A stretch of 64,000 nucleotides of DNA from Leptospira selangorensis. Lineage in GTDB: Bacteria > Spirochaetota > Leptospiria > Leptospirales > Leptospiraceae. The position numbers and the translations under genes are program-made. Below the pieces are notes generated by a model that had not been told where the DNA came from, ran no database searches, and worked only from the letters and a program-made list of their open reading frames with translations. The stretch covers positions 372,001 through 436,000 of the forward strand of contig NZ_RQES01000016.1 of the NCBI RefSeq assembly GCF_004769405.1. Direction: 5' to 3'. Of this stretch, positions 7,693 to 16,028 are shown in pieces. How positions within the stretch are numbered: the first letter of the stretch is position 1; every line of letters starts with the position of its first letter.

Positions 7693-9990
7693 CTAAAAGT
7701 CGAATCTTCCCTGAGGATCTATTAGGGAATCAAAATCCTTGAAAGAGGCGAATTCCGCCCAGACTTCTCTAAAAACCCCAACTAACATTTTTCTATAATA
7801 TTCTTTGTCAAAACCTGTTTTTTTGATTTTGTTCGGATAGAGTTGTAACTCTTCTTCCGGCATGTATCTTCTATCCTTTGTTTTTGATTTCTGATTCAAT
7901 ACTAAGTATTTTATTTTTTCTCCAGCCTGCACATCCATACCGAAATCTTTCAGTTTCATCATGGAAAGAGCGGTGGCTCCCATTACTTCGTATTCTTCCA
8001 GCTCTCTGGAACTGGATTTGACAAGTAGTAGATTTTCGGGAGGGATATAATTCTGTCGGATCATAGAATCGTATTTATGATAGATGGATAAAATTTCAGA
8101 TTCGGAGTTTTTTAGATCCTGGATCGTGACCTTGGTCTTCATCCATTCTAACATTTCATATTGTGCATTTGTAATGAAAGTAGGGAGGTCTTTTCTTCTG
8201 GCTCCTATTCCTCTACATTTTAATTTTCCGGATTGGAATCTTCCCATATACCTATTTGCCACAGGCATTTCCGAATCTTGGCTGGAAGGAGGAAACAGTA
8301 ACCAGGTATAAACTCCGTCTACTTCCATTCTGATCTTGGTACGTTCATATATTTCTGAACATAAAAAATCTAGTTCGGATGTGCTCAGAGGAGAAGAGTC
8401 ATAGTGTTTGATAAATATACTATCTGTGATCGCATGAACGAACTCATATCCGAATTCTTCCGCAGTTTCTTTTGCGAGTAGAAGTTTTTGTCTTCCGAAT
8501 GCATTTACACTTTCATGGCTTTCTAATCTTCCGAATTTTGCATTTCTATAACCCAAGTATCCGAATGAAGTTACTAACATCCATTTTAAACTGGCTTGTT
8601 TTGCTTCATAATTTTCTAACTGTTGTCCCGAAGTGATCTTAGATTGTTTTTTATAATAAGTCCTTCTGTCTATTATATGTTCTAAAGCTTCCGAAACGAC
8701 TCCTTTACGTTTATTGCATATACGATATCCTATGTCCGGAGCCTTTGGGACTGTTTCATCATCTGCGCAACATTGGCAGTTTACACATTCCGGAGAAATA
8801 TTATGCATTGCCATGATGTTGGGATACATCTGCGCAAAATCCAATTGTGCAACATTCTCTGCCGTTTTTCCGTAACTAATATCCGGTTGAAAAACTAATC
8901 CTCCTTTATCTGCCTCCAGCAATTGGAGCGCCGTTTTAGGAGCTTCTACCGCACTTTTTTGCCAAGGAACCAAATAACCCCTCCTTAAGGCCACATCCGT
9001 CTCTATATAAGTAAGTGCCTTTCCTGTGGATGCTCTTGCCATTTTTTGCATCGGAAGCCTGGAAAGTCTTGCTAGTTCCACGACTCCCATTAGGTCTGCT
9101 TCCTTATATACGAAGCTATTTTTAGAATCTATATGCCATCTTCCGAATAAAGGATAAGAAGGTGCACGGAATACAATATTTCCGTATGTAAAATAACTGG
9201 TTCCCTTGGTGCTGATATTCCTGCGGATAGGAGTCGTTCTATCCCTGTCTAATGCAGGCAGAAATCCTTGTTTTTGGGATTGGTAGAATAGGTAAGGTAG
9301 AATGACCTGATCTCCATATCTGGTCAGTAGAATGTCTGGGTCTTCTTCCCTTAATAGTATATCTAGTTTTTCTAATAATCTTCTGGGATTTGTTCCGGAT
9401 AGTTCATGGTAATCTGTATCAGTTCGAACTATTAAAGGATTGTTTTCTATATTGATCCTATGGCTTTTTTTGAGCTCCAAATATACGGTTTTGAATTTGG
9501 GAACCTCATAGTCCATTTCAGAGGGAGAATCTTCCGTTTTTACGTTTACGATCCTTTTTGCTCCAGGATCTTCCGTATAATCTATCTCCATTTTACATAA
9601 AGGAAATAAACCTTTTTGGAACATATAACTAGTGGGAAGATCCAGATCAGAATGATAGATCTCGAATTTTCCATATAAGGCATATAATTTGCGGCTGATC
9701 TTAGGTAGGATAGAAGGTTTGGTGATTACGATTTTCAGCACAGGGACTGTTTTATTTTCATAGAATAGATTTCTATTTTCGTAAACAGGAACCTCTTGAA
9801 TTGCATCCAATTCGAAAAGACGTTTTACTAATTTTTTAAGTAGATCAGATTCTCCTCTTGCATAAACGATCGGATTAAATTTATCCAAAAAAAGTTGGGA
9901 TTCACCTTCTTCGTTTTTCAACCATAGATATACTATGTCCTCCGCATGATAAACGTCGAACAAATATCCTTTGGCAGTTTGGAGGTTCAT
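7693..9990 (-). CDS. Family B DNA polymerase with degraded exonuclease domain
   Basis: A 765-residue family B polymerase. Motif A is LDFAQMYPNIM (catalytic Asp384). Motif B is KWMLVTSFGYLG (469-480), where the family NSxYG reads VTSFG. Motif C is AITDS (520-524), which keeps the second Asp (523) but has Ile for the first. In the N-terminal exonuclease fold the ExoI DxE position reads YLEL (170-173) and the ExoII Phe-Asp reads VI (229-230), so proofreading is probably absent. Directly after motif A are five cysteines (402, 405, 407, 408, 425), the position of the iron-sulfur CysX segment in eukaryotic Pol epsilon. It overlaps the 86-residue gene by 4 bases (ATGA) and is the last gene of a three-gene operon. 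It is more likely a repair or translesion enzyme than a replicase; activity is not certain given the altered motifs B and C. Confidence 0.85.
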   Translation of the reverse strand: MNLQTAKGYLFDVYHAEDIVYLWLKNEEGESQLFLDKFNPIVYARGESDLLKKLVKRLFELDAIQEVPVYENRNLFYENKTVPVLKIVITKPSILPKISRKLYALYGKFEIYHSDLDLPTSYMFQKGLFPLCKMEIDYTEDPGAKRIVNVKTEDSPSEMDYEVPKFKTVYLELKKSHRINIENNPLIVRTDTDYHELSGTNPRRLLEKLDILLREEDPDILLTRYGDQVILPYLFYQSQKQGFLPALDRDRTTPIRRNISTKGTSYFTYGNIVFRAPSYPLFGRWHIDSKNSFVYKEADLMGVVELARLSRLPMQKMARASTGKALTYIETDVALRRGYLVPWQKSAVEAPKTALQLLEADKGGLVFQPDISYGKTAENVAQLDFAQMYPNIMAMHNISPECVNCQCCADDETVPKAPDIGYRICNKRKGVVSEALEHIIDRRTYYKKQSKITSGQQLENYEAKQASLKWMLVTSFGYLGYRNAKFGRLESHESVNAFGRQKLLLAKETAEEFGYEFVHAITDSIFIKHYDSSPLSTSELDFLCSEIYERTKIRMEVDGVYTWLLFPPSSQDSEMPVANRYMGRFQSGKLKCRGIGARRKDLPTFITNAQYEMLEWMKTKVTIQDLKNSESEILSIYHKYDSMIRQNYIPPENLLLVKSSSRELEEYEVMGATALSMMKLKDFGMDVQAGEKIKYLVLNQKSKTKDRRYMPEEELQLYPNKIKKTGFDKEYYRKMLVGVFREVWAEFASFKDFDSLIDPQGRFDF

Positions 9991-10247
9991 TCCGATTTCC
10001 GAAAAGCTTCCGATTCTTTTTTTAATCTGAGGATTTCTTTTTTTAGATCTATCATCATCGTAAGAAGCATAATATCGATGGGATAAGGAGAAGAGGCCAT
10101 TACCCCTGCTTGCACCTGGAGTTTTGCGGTTCGGATCAATTCATCGAAAATTTCCTGGTCCGGCTTACGAAGTCCTCTTCTGTATTGTCCAAGGCTAGCA
10201 TCGATGTACTGCATTTGCCTGGAATATGGAATAACTGTCCTACCCAT
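9987..10247 (-). CDS. Small protein between Rad51-like gene and polymerase
   Basis: An 86-residue protein. I start it at ATG 10247, which overlaps the stop of the Rad51-like gene by 8 bases (ATGGGTAG); the longer open frame to 10340 would lie inside that gene. Its own stop overlaps the polymerase start (ATGA), so the three genes are translationally coupled. The middle is helical (DQEIFDELIRTAKLQVQ, then a Met-rich helix), and the last 20 residues are a charged coiled-coil-like helix. It has no enzyme motif and resembles an adaptor or a small helical DNA- or protein-binding subunit. I do not recognise a family. Confidence 0.75.
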   Translation of the reverse strand: MGRTVIPYSRQMQYIDASLGQYRRGLRKPDQEIFDELIRTAKLQVQAGVMASSPYPIDIMLLTMMIDLKKEILRLKKESEAFRKSE

Positions 10248-10887
10248 AAATAAACTCCTGTTTAGAATTCGGATCTGTTCCGATCTCGTACATAGATTTC
10301 GCTTTTCTGATCTTAAGATAAGAATGATCTTCCACCACATTTAACTCCCAAAGATCTTCAGAGAGCTCCACTAACTTGGGAAAAATTTTTTGAAAGTTGG
10401 GATGAGTGTATTTAGTGGATTCCACAAGAACGATTGGGATCTGTTTGGAACGCATACGCTCCAATAATAATACCAATTTTTCCAAAAGGAAAAGACCCTC
10501 GTCATCCTGAACATCCCCATCGAAGAATTGTTTGCAGGGAGCTAAAATGAAATAGATCGTATTTTCTTTTGTGGAAGAATAGATCTCCCTCAAAGAATCC
10601 AGGATCTGATAAGGAGTGAATGCTCTCTGGACCAAGATTTTTTCTAAAAGAGCCTCGGGAGATACTCTCCTTTTTCTGGTCTCTTCCGTAATGGTAAACA
10701 CATCGAAACGAATGGCGCAGTCCAAATTAAAAACCTGAAATCCCGAAACCGCAAACGCGTATTCCCAACGAAGGGCTAATTTATAAATTCCCTGTCTCCC
10801 TGTTAAAAGCCCGACATTGTCCCTGCTCCAGCCTAGGACCGGACGAAATAACTGGTCTTGGAAACCTTCCAGGGGACCTAAATACAT
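10240..10887 (-). CDS. Rad51/RadA-like protein with degenerate ATPase motifs
   Basis: A 215-residue protein that follows the RecA/Rad51 core fold motif by motif. PVLGWSRDNVGLLTG leads into a damaged Walker A (GRQGIYKL at 30-37, with Tyr for the last Gly and Leu for Ser/Thr). NLDCAIRF (54-61) matches the YIDTEGTF strand; ILVQRAFTPYQ (84-94) matches the Rad51 ARAF...Q segment; and IYFILAP (111-117) matches Walker B with Ala for Asp. ATP hydrolysis is therefore unlikely. It is the first gene of the operon with the small protein and the family B polymerase, so it may load or regulate the polymerase, as ImuA-type RecA relatives do in other mutasomes. This assignment is by eye and needs a profile search. 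Confidence 0.6.
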   Translation of the reverse strand: MYLGPLEGFQDQLFRPVLGWSRDNVGLLTGRQGIYKLALRWEYAFAVSGFQVFNLDCAIRFDVFTITEETRKRRVSPEALLEKILVQRAFTPYQILDSLREIYSSTKENTIYFILAPCKQFFDGDVQDDEGLFLLEKLVLLLERMRSKQIPIVLVESTKYTHPNFQKIFPKLVELSEDLWELNVVEDHSYLKIRKAKSMYEIGTDPNSKQEFIYG

Positions 10888-10893
10888 ATATAC

Positions 10894-10922
10894 TATATAA
10901 ATGATATGTTAAAAAATGTAAA
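10894..10922 (-). promoter_or_regulatory. Putative promoter of the polymerase cassette, possibly leaderless
   Basis: On the minus strand TTTACA (10922-10917), a 17-base spacer and TATATA (10899-10894) form a good sigma70-like promoter. The expected transcription start falls on or next to the ATG at 10887, and there is no ribosome-binding site between, so the first gene may be translated from a leaderless mRNA. Confidence 0.45.
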
Positions 10923-10980
10923 GTGATTTGAGGAGTAGAAATTTCAAAAAGAAAATTTTGGTCTATGGACTATTATAATT

Positions 10981-11541
10981 ATGTCTTGTCTAAATAAATT
11001 TTCCAAAATCCTTGGAGCTATGGAATCAGATCATTTCAAAACGGTCCGCGCACGTTCTGCCGTAGATTATCTTTTTAGGACCGTTCACCAGCATCATTCT
11101 CAGCTCAGCCAAATGGCTGATCAAAAGGCAAATATTTTAATCGCCGCATCATTTGTAATACTCTCACTTTCCTTAGGCTATGTTCAAAGACCTACCTATA
11201 GAACCGGTTTACTGACACTGATGGTATTTATCGTAATTGCGGCAAGTTTAGCGATACTTGCGGTGATGCCTACGTTCAAACAGAGAAAGAACGGCAAAAT
11301 AAATCCCTTATTTTTCGGACATTTTGCCCCTATGAGTGAAAATGAATTTATGAATAAGATGGAAGAAATCGCTTCGGAAGATTCTTCTTTGTATGAGGCA
11401 TTGACAAGAGATCTATATCACTTAGGAAAATCATTATATTTTACGAAATATAGATATTTGAGATGGAGCTACCGTTGTCTTTTAGTGGGTGTAACTTCTT
11501 CCATGGTCTTAATATTTCTGGAAATTAAAGGAATTCTTTAA
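10981..11541 (+). CDS. PycTM-type membrane protein (Pycsar effector-like)
   Basis: A 186-residue protein with the layout of the PycTM/DUF5706 family: an N-terminal helix rich in His/Gln, the motif QMADQKANILIAAS (about 44-57) leading into transmembrane helix 1, helix 2 at about 76-94, a soluble region with acidic helices, and helix 3 at about 163-182. PycTM proteins are membrane-damaging effectors of the Pycsar anti-phage system, switched on by cCMP or cUMP. No Pycsar cyclase lies next to it; the divergent neighbour is the Rad51-like/polymerase operon, 93 bases away. It could be a stand-alone or trans-acting effector, or a housekeeping relative. An ATG at 11020 behind GGAG is an alternative start that leaves the domain intact. 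Confidence 0.65.
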   Translation: MSCLNKFSKILGAMESDHFKTVRARSAVDYLFRTVHQHHSQLSQMADQKANILIAASFVILSLSLGYVQRPTYRTGLLTLMVFIVIAASLAILAVMPTFKQRKNGKINPLFFGHFAPMSENEFMNKMEEIASEDSSLYEALTRDLYHLGKSLYFTKYRYLRWSYRCLLVGVTSSMVLIFLEIKGIL

Positions 11542-11582
11542 CAAGAGCCATTTACCCAGTTTAATCGGAAATAGATAATAAC

Positions 11583-13556
11583 TTACATCTTAATCTGGAT
11601 CGGAACAAATCGATTTAAGATTTCTCTGACAACCCGATTTAGTCTGGGTTTTCCTTCGGCTTCCAGAAGGATCCAATAGGCGTAGTCTATACTAAACATG
11701 TCTTTGATATTCTTTCCGACCTTTATCCATTGTTGTTCTATTCGTTTTTTGGCCTCAACGGTTAGGTTCGGATTCTTTTGGAAATTTTCCAAATAAGCAT
11801 AATACTCTGAGGTAAGAGAAGCTGGGATCGGATCCTTCCATTTTCTGCCCCTTATTGTTCTCTCAGTTTCCCAACGGAATTCGCCTAAGGTTTTTGTAAC
11901 TACTAACGTGGCGTTTTCAGTCATGACTATAGGGAATAATAACCTGCTATAATCTTGGTTGCCTGCGCTTGTTTCTTGCCAAAGAACTCCCCTGTTTCCA
12001 CTATAAGGCAGAAGGATACAATCAGCAAAAAATTCCTTTCTATATAGATCTGTATGGTTTGGGTCGGAGTTGGAAATTGCGCTTACTTCTCTATGGAAGA
12101 TGCTTGTATCTATTTTTAAAACTCTTTCCGCATTTGATAGAATTTTGCTTGGGAAGGTCAGATTGGATTCCGTTGCTCCGTAGAATTGGTCTTCGGATAA
12201 GATTGGATAAGCGAAATTCGGGTTTAAGGAAATTCCCAGAAGTCCCATATAAAGAATATTTTCCAGTTCCCAGTCCAGAATATGCAAAAGATATTCTTTA
12301 TTCATAATATTCTTGGCTTCTGCTTCTTGGTTCCATCGCAGATTTGATTTTTGGACCTGATCGTAGGTTTGCCCAAGGTGGTTTTGAGAAGGATTTTTTT
12401 TGCCGGAAAGTATGAGGTTTAGCCAATCAGGAAGAAGATGAACAGAAAGTTTGACTTCCTGATATTGGCGATCATTGACAGAGGATTTTAATGTAGCGAT
12501 CGCAAGTTCCAGATCAAACAATCGTTTCGCCGATACTAAACCTTCGTCCAGGAAGAAAAAATGTATAAATAGTAATACTGGTTTGGGGATATTTGTCGTT
12601 TGAGAGCGGAATTTTATAAAACAAACTTTGTATAATCGTATTAATATTTTATAATCTTCTTGTTTATGCCTTCTGCGTATCAAGCCAGGGTGTTCTTTAT
12701 ACGCGGTCACAAGCCTTGTGATCTCTTCACAAACACTAGGATTTAATCCCGAATATTCTAAAATTTGGGAAAGGCTATTTATATACTCGTCAGGGATGGC
12801 ACCAGGATGTGCCGGCCCGGCAGGGCTTGTTTTAGGAGTTTCAATCCATTCTTCATTTTTTTTCTCATCAATTTCCGGAACAGTTTTGATCTGTAGGGTA
12901 AGATTTGTTCCTTCTTGAGAGATCAATATCGCTTCGGATTTGAGCCATTGTTTGCTCTCGTCCGGAACTAAGATCTGCATTCTTTCGTATCTTGTGAGAG
13001 AGAATGTGGCTCCTACTTTTTTAGTATAAATCCTGGCCCGTATCGCTCTGTTTAAAGAGTTCTCATCCAGTTCTTGGATACCTAATAAGGCAGGGAATCT
13101 TTCCTCGGAATCCGTTTCTAAGATAGCGGTGATAAAGTTTTTGGCGGTGGCCTTATGATCTTCTATCAGATGATCTAATGCATGTACGATCAATATGTCT
13201 TTCCAGGCGGGAAGATTACTTTGTTCCGCAAGGAACTGTAAAAACTCAGGAAGGAAATATTTTCGATACCAGGAAGGATCTTCCGCCAGTCGTTTTAGAT
13301 CTGCGTTATCAACCTGATCTAAAAATGTATGGAATAGGTTCGTATCTTTGGAATTAAAATGGTGGAGCTGTAGTTTGGATACGATCTTTGCTCTGTGCTC
13401 TAACGCGAGACTGTTTTGTCTGCGTAGATAACGTTGCAATATATAGATTACTGTGAATAGAAGGGCTAAAAAGATCGCTCCGCTAATAACTGGAGCCCAA
13501 GAGAATTCTGGCCAAATCAGGATGGGGTTTCCGGAATCCTGACCTAATATGAACAT
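11583..13556 (-). CDS. Large membrane-anchored protein, unknown
   Basis: A 657-residue protein with one transmembrane helix near the N-terminus (about 21-41, followed by RRQNSLALEHRAK) and a long cytoplasmic part. Residues about 45-210 are helical; a region with SLTRYERMQILVPDE and a following beta-rich stretch (about 185-240) could be a PilZ-like or SH3-like barrel; a Pro-rich linker follows (about 245-260); the remaining 400 residues are mixed. I see no catalytic motif and do not recognise the family. It is the last gene of a minus-strand run that includes two acyltransferases and glyA, 39 bases after the second acyltransferase, so it may share their transcript. Confidence 0.6.
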   Translation of the reverse strand: MFILGQDSGNPILIWPEFSWAPVISGAIFLALLFTVIYILQRYLRRQNSLALEHRAKIVSKLQLHHFNSKDTNLFHTFLDQVDNADLKRLAEDPSWYRKYFLPEFLQFLAEQSNLPAWKDILIVHALDHLIEDHKATAKNFITAILETDSEERFPALLGIQELDENSLNRAIRARIYTKKVGATFSLTRYERMQILVPDESKQWLKSEAILISQEGTNLTLQIKTVPEIDEKKNEEWIETPKTSPAGPAHPGAIPDEYINSLSQILEYSGLNPSVCEEITRLVTAYKEHPGLIRRRHKQEDYKILIRLYKVCFIKFRSQTTNIPKPVLLFIHFFFLDEGLVSAKRLFDLELAIATLKSSVNDRQYQEVKLSVHLLPDWLNLILSGKKNPSQNHLGQTYDQVQKSNLRWNQEAEAKNIMNKEYLLHILDWELENILYMGLLGISLNPNFAYPILSEDQFYGATESNLTFPSKILSNAERVLKIDTSIFHREVSAISNSDPNHTDLYRKEFFADCILLPYSGNRGVLWQETSAGNQDYSRLLFPIVMTENATLVVTKTLGEFRWETERTIRGRKWKDPIPASLTSEYYAYLENFQKNPNLTVEAKKRIEQQWIKVGKNIKDMFSIDYAYWILLEAEGKPRLNRVVREILNRFVPIQIKM

Positions 13557-13595
13557 GCAAAAATATTAAATAGAATTATAAAGTAGTCAAGATGT

Positions 13596-14786
13596 TTACT
13601 TGGCTGGGAGCTCTTTCTTTTTCATTCTTTTCAGAATATAATCTCGAATTGCCAGGAATGGCCTTTCTGTAATATAAAAAATCGGAACACAAACAACAAA
13701 AACAAATAATACCGTATAAATTCCAAGAAGTAAGTAAGGGCCAGCCTCTAATCCGGACGGAAGATTATTCTTGAATATAAAACGAAGTGCAGCTAGTAAA
13801 AACATTCCGTGCCAAAGATACATTGTATAACTTGTGCGAGCTATCGGAGTGAAAAAGCGCGATCTGAATATAAAATTCCAGAAATTTCCCTCCAGTAAAC
13901 ATGCAATGAATAAAACGGCAAAACTAAATTGGAAATACGTATGAATGAATATCGAATTTATATTTGTTCTACTCATCAGAAGTGCGATACAAAGAGATAA
14001 CGCGGCTCCGATCGAAAAGCCTAAGTTTTTTGCCAGACTCGTATTTTTTAGAAACTCAGGTTTCCATCTTACAAGTTCAGTCAGTAACATTCCGACAATG
14101 ATTGCATCAAAACGGGATTCAGTATGAAAGCTGGTCCAATCTGCCGTAAAGTCGAAATGATAATAGAATCCCCTGATAACCATCGGGACAAAATATAGCA
14201 CGACCAATATGATCCTTCTCATTTCGGCTTTTTGTTTGAAAAGAAGAATGGAACAAAGCGGAGGAACGACTAAATAGAATTGTTCTTCGATGGAAAGACT
14301 CCAGCCGAATGAGAATAATCTATCGTGGAAAAAATTGGAAATATATAAAAAATCAGTCCAGGAATTCGCGAGGGAGTTTGCTAATTTTTCTTTTACAACC
14401 AGAATTTCCGGAGAAGGGGAGGTCATTTTTTCGCCAATTTTATAGACGGCTTTGGTTTGTATAAAATGAATAATTAGACAAATATAATATGCAGGTATAA
14501 TCCTGAAGGTACGTTTTAAGTAGAACTTTTTTAGATCGATTTTGGAACTTCTTCCGTATTCATCTAATAACCCGCCGTAGATCAAGAACCCGCTTAACAT
14601 GAAAAATAGATCTACTGAGGATTGTAAATTTACGATAATAGTGGTTAATATCTCTCCATCGGAGACTAGGACTTTTCCCGCTCCGGTCCCAAGATGGAAA
14701 ATAATCACCATAAAGATGGAGAGGGCCCTTAGGCCGTTTAATGAAGGGATTTCCGCATCATTTTTAGCATATAAGTATTTTAGCAT
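13596..14786 (-). CDS. Acyltransferase-3 family membrane protein, copy 2
   Basis: A 396-residue polytopic membrane protein of the acyltransferase-3 (OafA/NodX-like) family. Visible signatures are NGLRALSIFMVIIFHLG near the start (family catalytic His in helix 1), FFMLSGFLIYGG, a SLSIEEQFYLVVPPL motif in the middle and YTMYLWHGMFLL near the end. Such enzymes transfer acetyl or other acyl groups to sugars of LPS or other envelope glycans. It begins 12 bases after its paralogue and shares long blocks with it, so the two arose by tandem duplication. The substrate is unknown. Confidence 0.85.
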   Translation of the reverse strand: MLKYLYAKNDAEIPSLNGLRALSIFMVIIFHLGTGAGKVLVSDGEILTTIIVNLQSSVDLFFMLSGFLIYGGLLDEYGRSSKIDLKKFYLKRTFRIIPAYYICLIIHFIQTKAVYKIGEKMTSPSPEILVVKEKLANSLANSWTDFLYISNFFHDRLFSFGWSLSIEEQFYLVVPPLCSILLFKQKAEMRRIILVVLYFVPMVIRGFYYHFDFTADWTSFHTESRFDAIIVGMLLTELVRWKPEFLKNTSLAKNLGFSIGAALSLCIALLMSRTNINSIFIHTYFQFSFAVLFIACLLEGNFWNFIFRSRFFTPIARTSYTMYLWHGMFLLAALRFIFKNNLPSGLEAGPYLLLGIYTVLFVFVVCVPIFYITERPFLAIRDYILKRMKKKELPAK

Positions 14787-14798
14787 ATATTTACCGTA

Positions 14799-15998
14799 TT
14801 AGTTGGGTGTTGAAGCTGATCTGGCCTTTAGTCGAGCGATCCATTTGTCTTTAAGCTTTAAAAAAGGTCTTTCGATCAAATAGAATAGAATAGTACAGAA
14901 CAAGAAAGTGAATAATACCGCGACTATAAAAGTGGCGAAAGTTCTGGAATAACTTAGGGATTGTATTACTGTTCCACAAACTATCGAGATAGCTGCGGAA
15001 GTCGGGTATAAATGCCAAAGATACATTGTGTAACTCACCCGGGCGATAGGACGAAATACGGAAAAGCTTAAAAATTTGCCTATATAGGAATTTTCCGAAA
15101 GGCTAACTAATACAATCCCTGCAAAACCTAGATTTAAACAATTATAAGCGTAAATTTGAGTGAATGCAGTCTTCTCTGTCAGAAAGCCTATTGCCGCAAG
15201 AATGATGGAGACAGAAAGCACCGAGTAACGGATCGGCTTTTTCTGGAAAAAGTTGGAATAATATGAAGAAAGGAAAAATTCAGAACATAACATTCCCGCA
15301 ATAAGCGAATCAAATCTAGTCTCGCTATGAGTGTATATGATATGTGTAGGTAAAATATCGAATTGGGAATAAACCGCTCTTAATATGACCGGGATAAAAT
15401 AAAGGCCAACAAGTAGGATCCTTCTTGTGGAATCCGAAATTTTAAAGAAAAGTAATGCACATAAAGGAGGTAGTATTAAATAGAATTGTTCCTCTATCGA
15501 CAAAGACCATCCGTAATCGAATAATCTTCCTTTTGTATAATTGGAAATATAGAATATATCGGCCCATGCGTAGGAAATACTTTCGGTTAAACTCTGTTTT
15601 AAAAGGGTTTTGGAAGCATCTAAATTTTCTGCGGCGTTCAAGGACTTTAACATCCCTCTCATGCTGAGATATTGGACTAAGAGCAGGAAATAATAAGCAG
15701 GGAAGATCCTGAGAGATCTTTTGATATAAAAAAAGGAAAGTTTTATGTTCCCGTACTTTACTTTTTCTTTTAGTAGATTTCCATAAATTAAGAAACCGCT
15801 CAATATAAAAAATAAGTCGATTCCTGCGGTAAGGTTTTTAAGAGCAGTATCTAATAGGTAAGGGATATTCGGGATAAAATGATTTGCCCCAATCCAAATG
15901 TGGAGCCCTATGATCATCATAATGGAGATAGCTCTGACTCCGTTTAGGGCTGGGTATTCCTCGTCCCGCTTCTCCGTAATATAAGAAAAAAATTTCAT
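14799..15998 (-). CDS. Acyltransferase-3 family membrane protein, copy 1
   Basis: A 399-residue paralogue of the gene at 13596, with the same signatures: NGVRAISIMMIIGLHIW, FFILSGFLIYGN, SLSIEEQFYLILPPL and YTMYLWHLYPT. It differs most in the periplasmic loop between helices 2 and 4 (a SMRGMLKSL... segment) and in the last two helices, which may set acceptor specificity. It lies 30 bases downstream of glyA on the same strand. As with its neighbour, O-acylation of an envelope glycan is the family role, and the target here is unknown. Confidence 0.85.
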   Translation of the reverse strand: MKFFSYITEKRDEEYPALNGVRAISIMMIIGLHIWIGANHFIPNIPYLLDTALKNLTAGIDLFFILSGFLIYGNLLKEKVKYGNIKLSFFYIKRSLRIFPAYYFLLLVQYLSMRGMLKSLNAAENLDASKTLLKQSLTESISYAWADIFYISNYTKGRLFDYGWSLSIEEQFYLILPPLCALLFFKISDSTRRILLVGLYFIPVILRAVYSQFDILPTHIIYTHSETRFDSLIAGMLCSEFFLSSYYSNFFQKKPIRYSVLSVSIILAAIGFLTEKTAFTQIYAYNCLNLGFAGIVLVSLSENSYIGKFLSFSVFRPIARVSYTMYLWHLYPTSAAISIVCGTVIQSLSYSRTFATFIVAVLFTFLFCTILFYLIERPFLKLKDKWIARLKARSASTPN

Positions 15999-16028
15999 AG
16001 GGCTCTCTTTATGTGTTAAATTTGGAAA

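Noticed and set aside
9987..10340. Longer version of the 86-residue gene starting at 10340
   Set aside because: The first 31 residues lie inside the Rad51-like gene and are of unlikely composition; the ATG at 10247 gives the typical overlap with the upstream stop.
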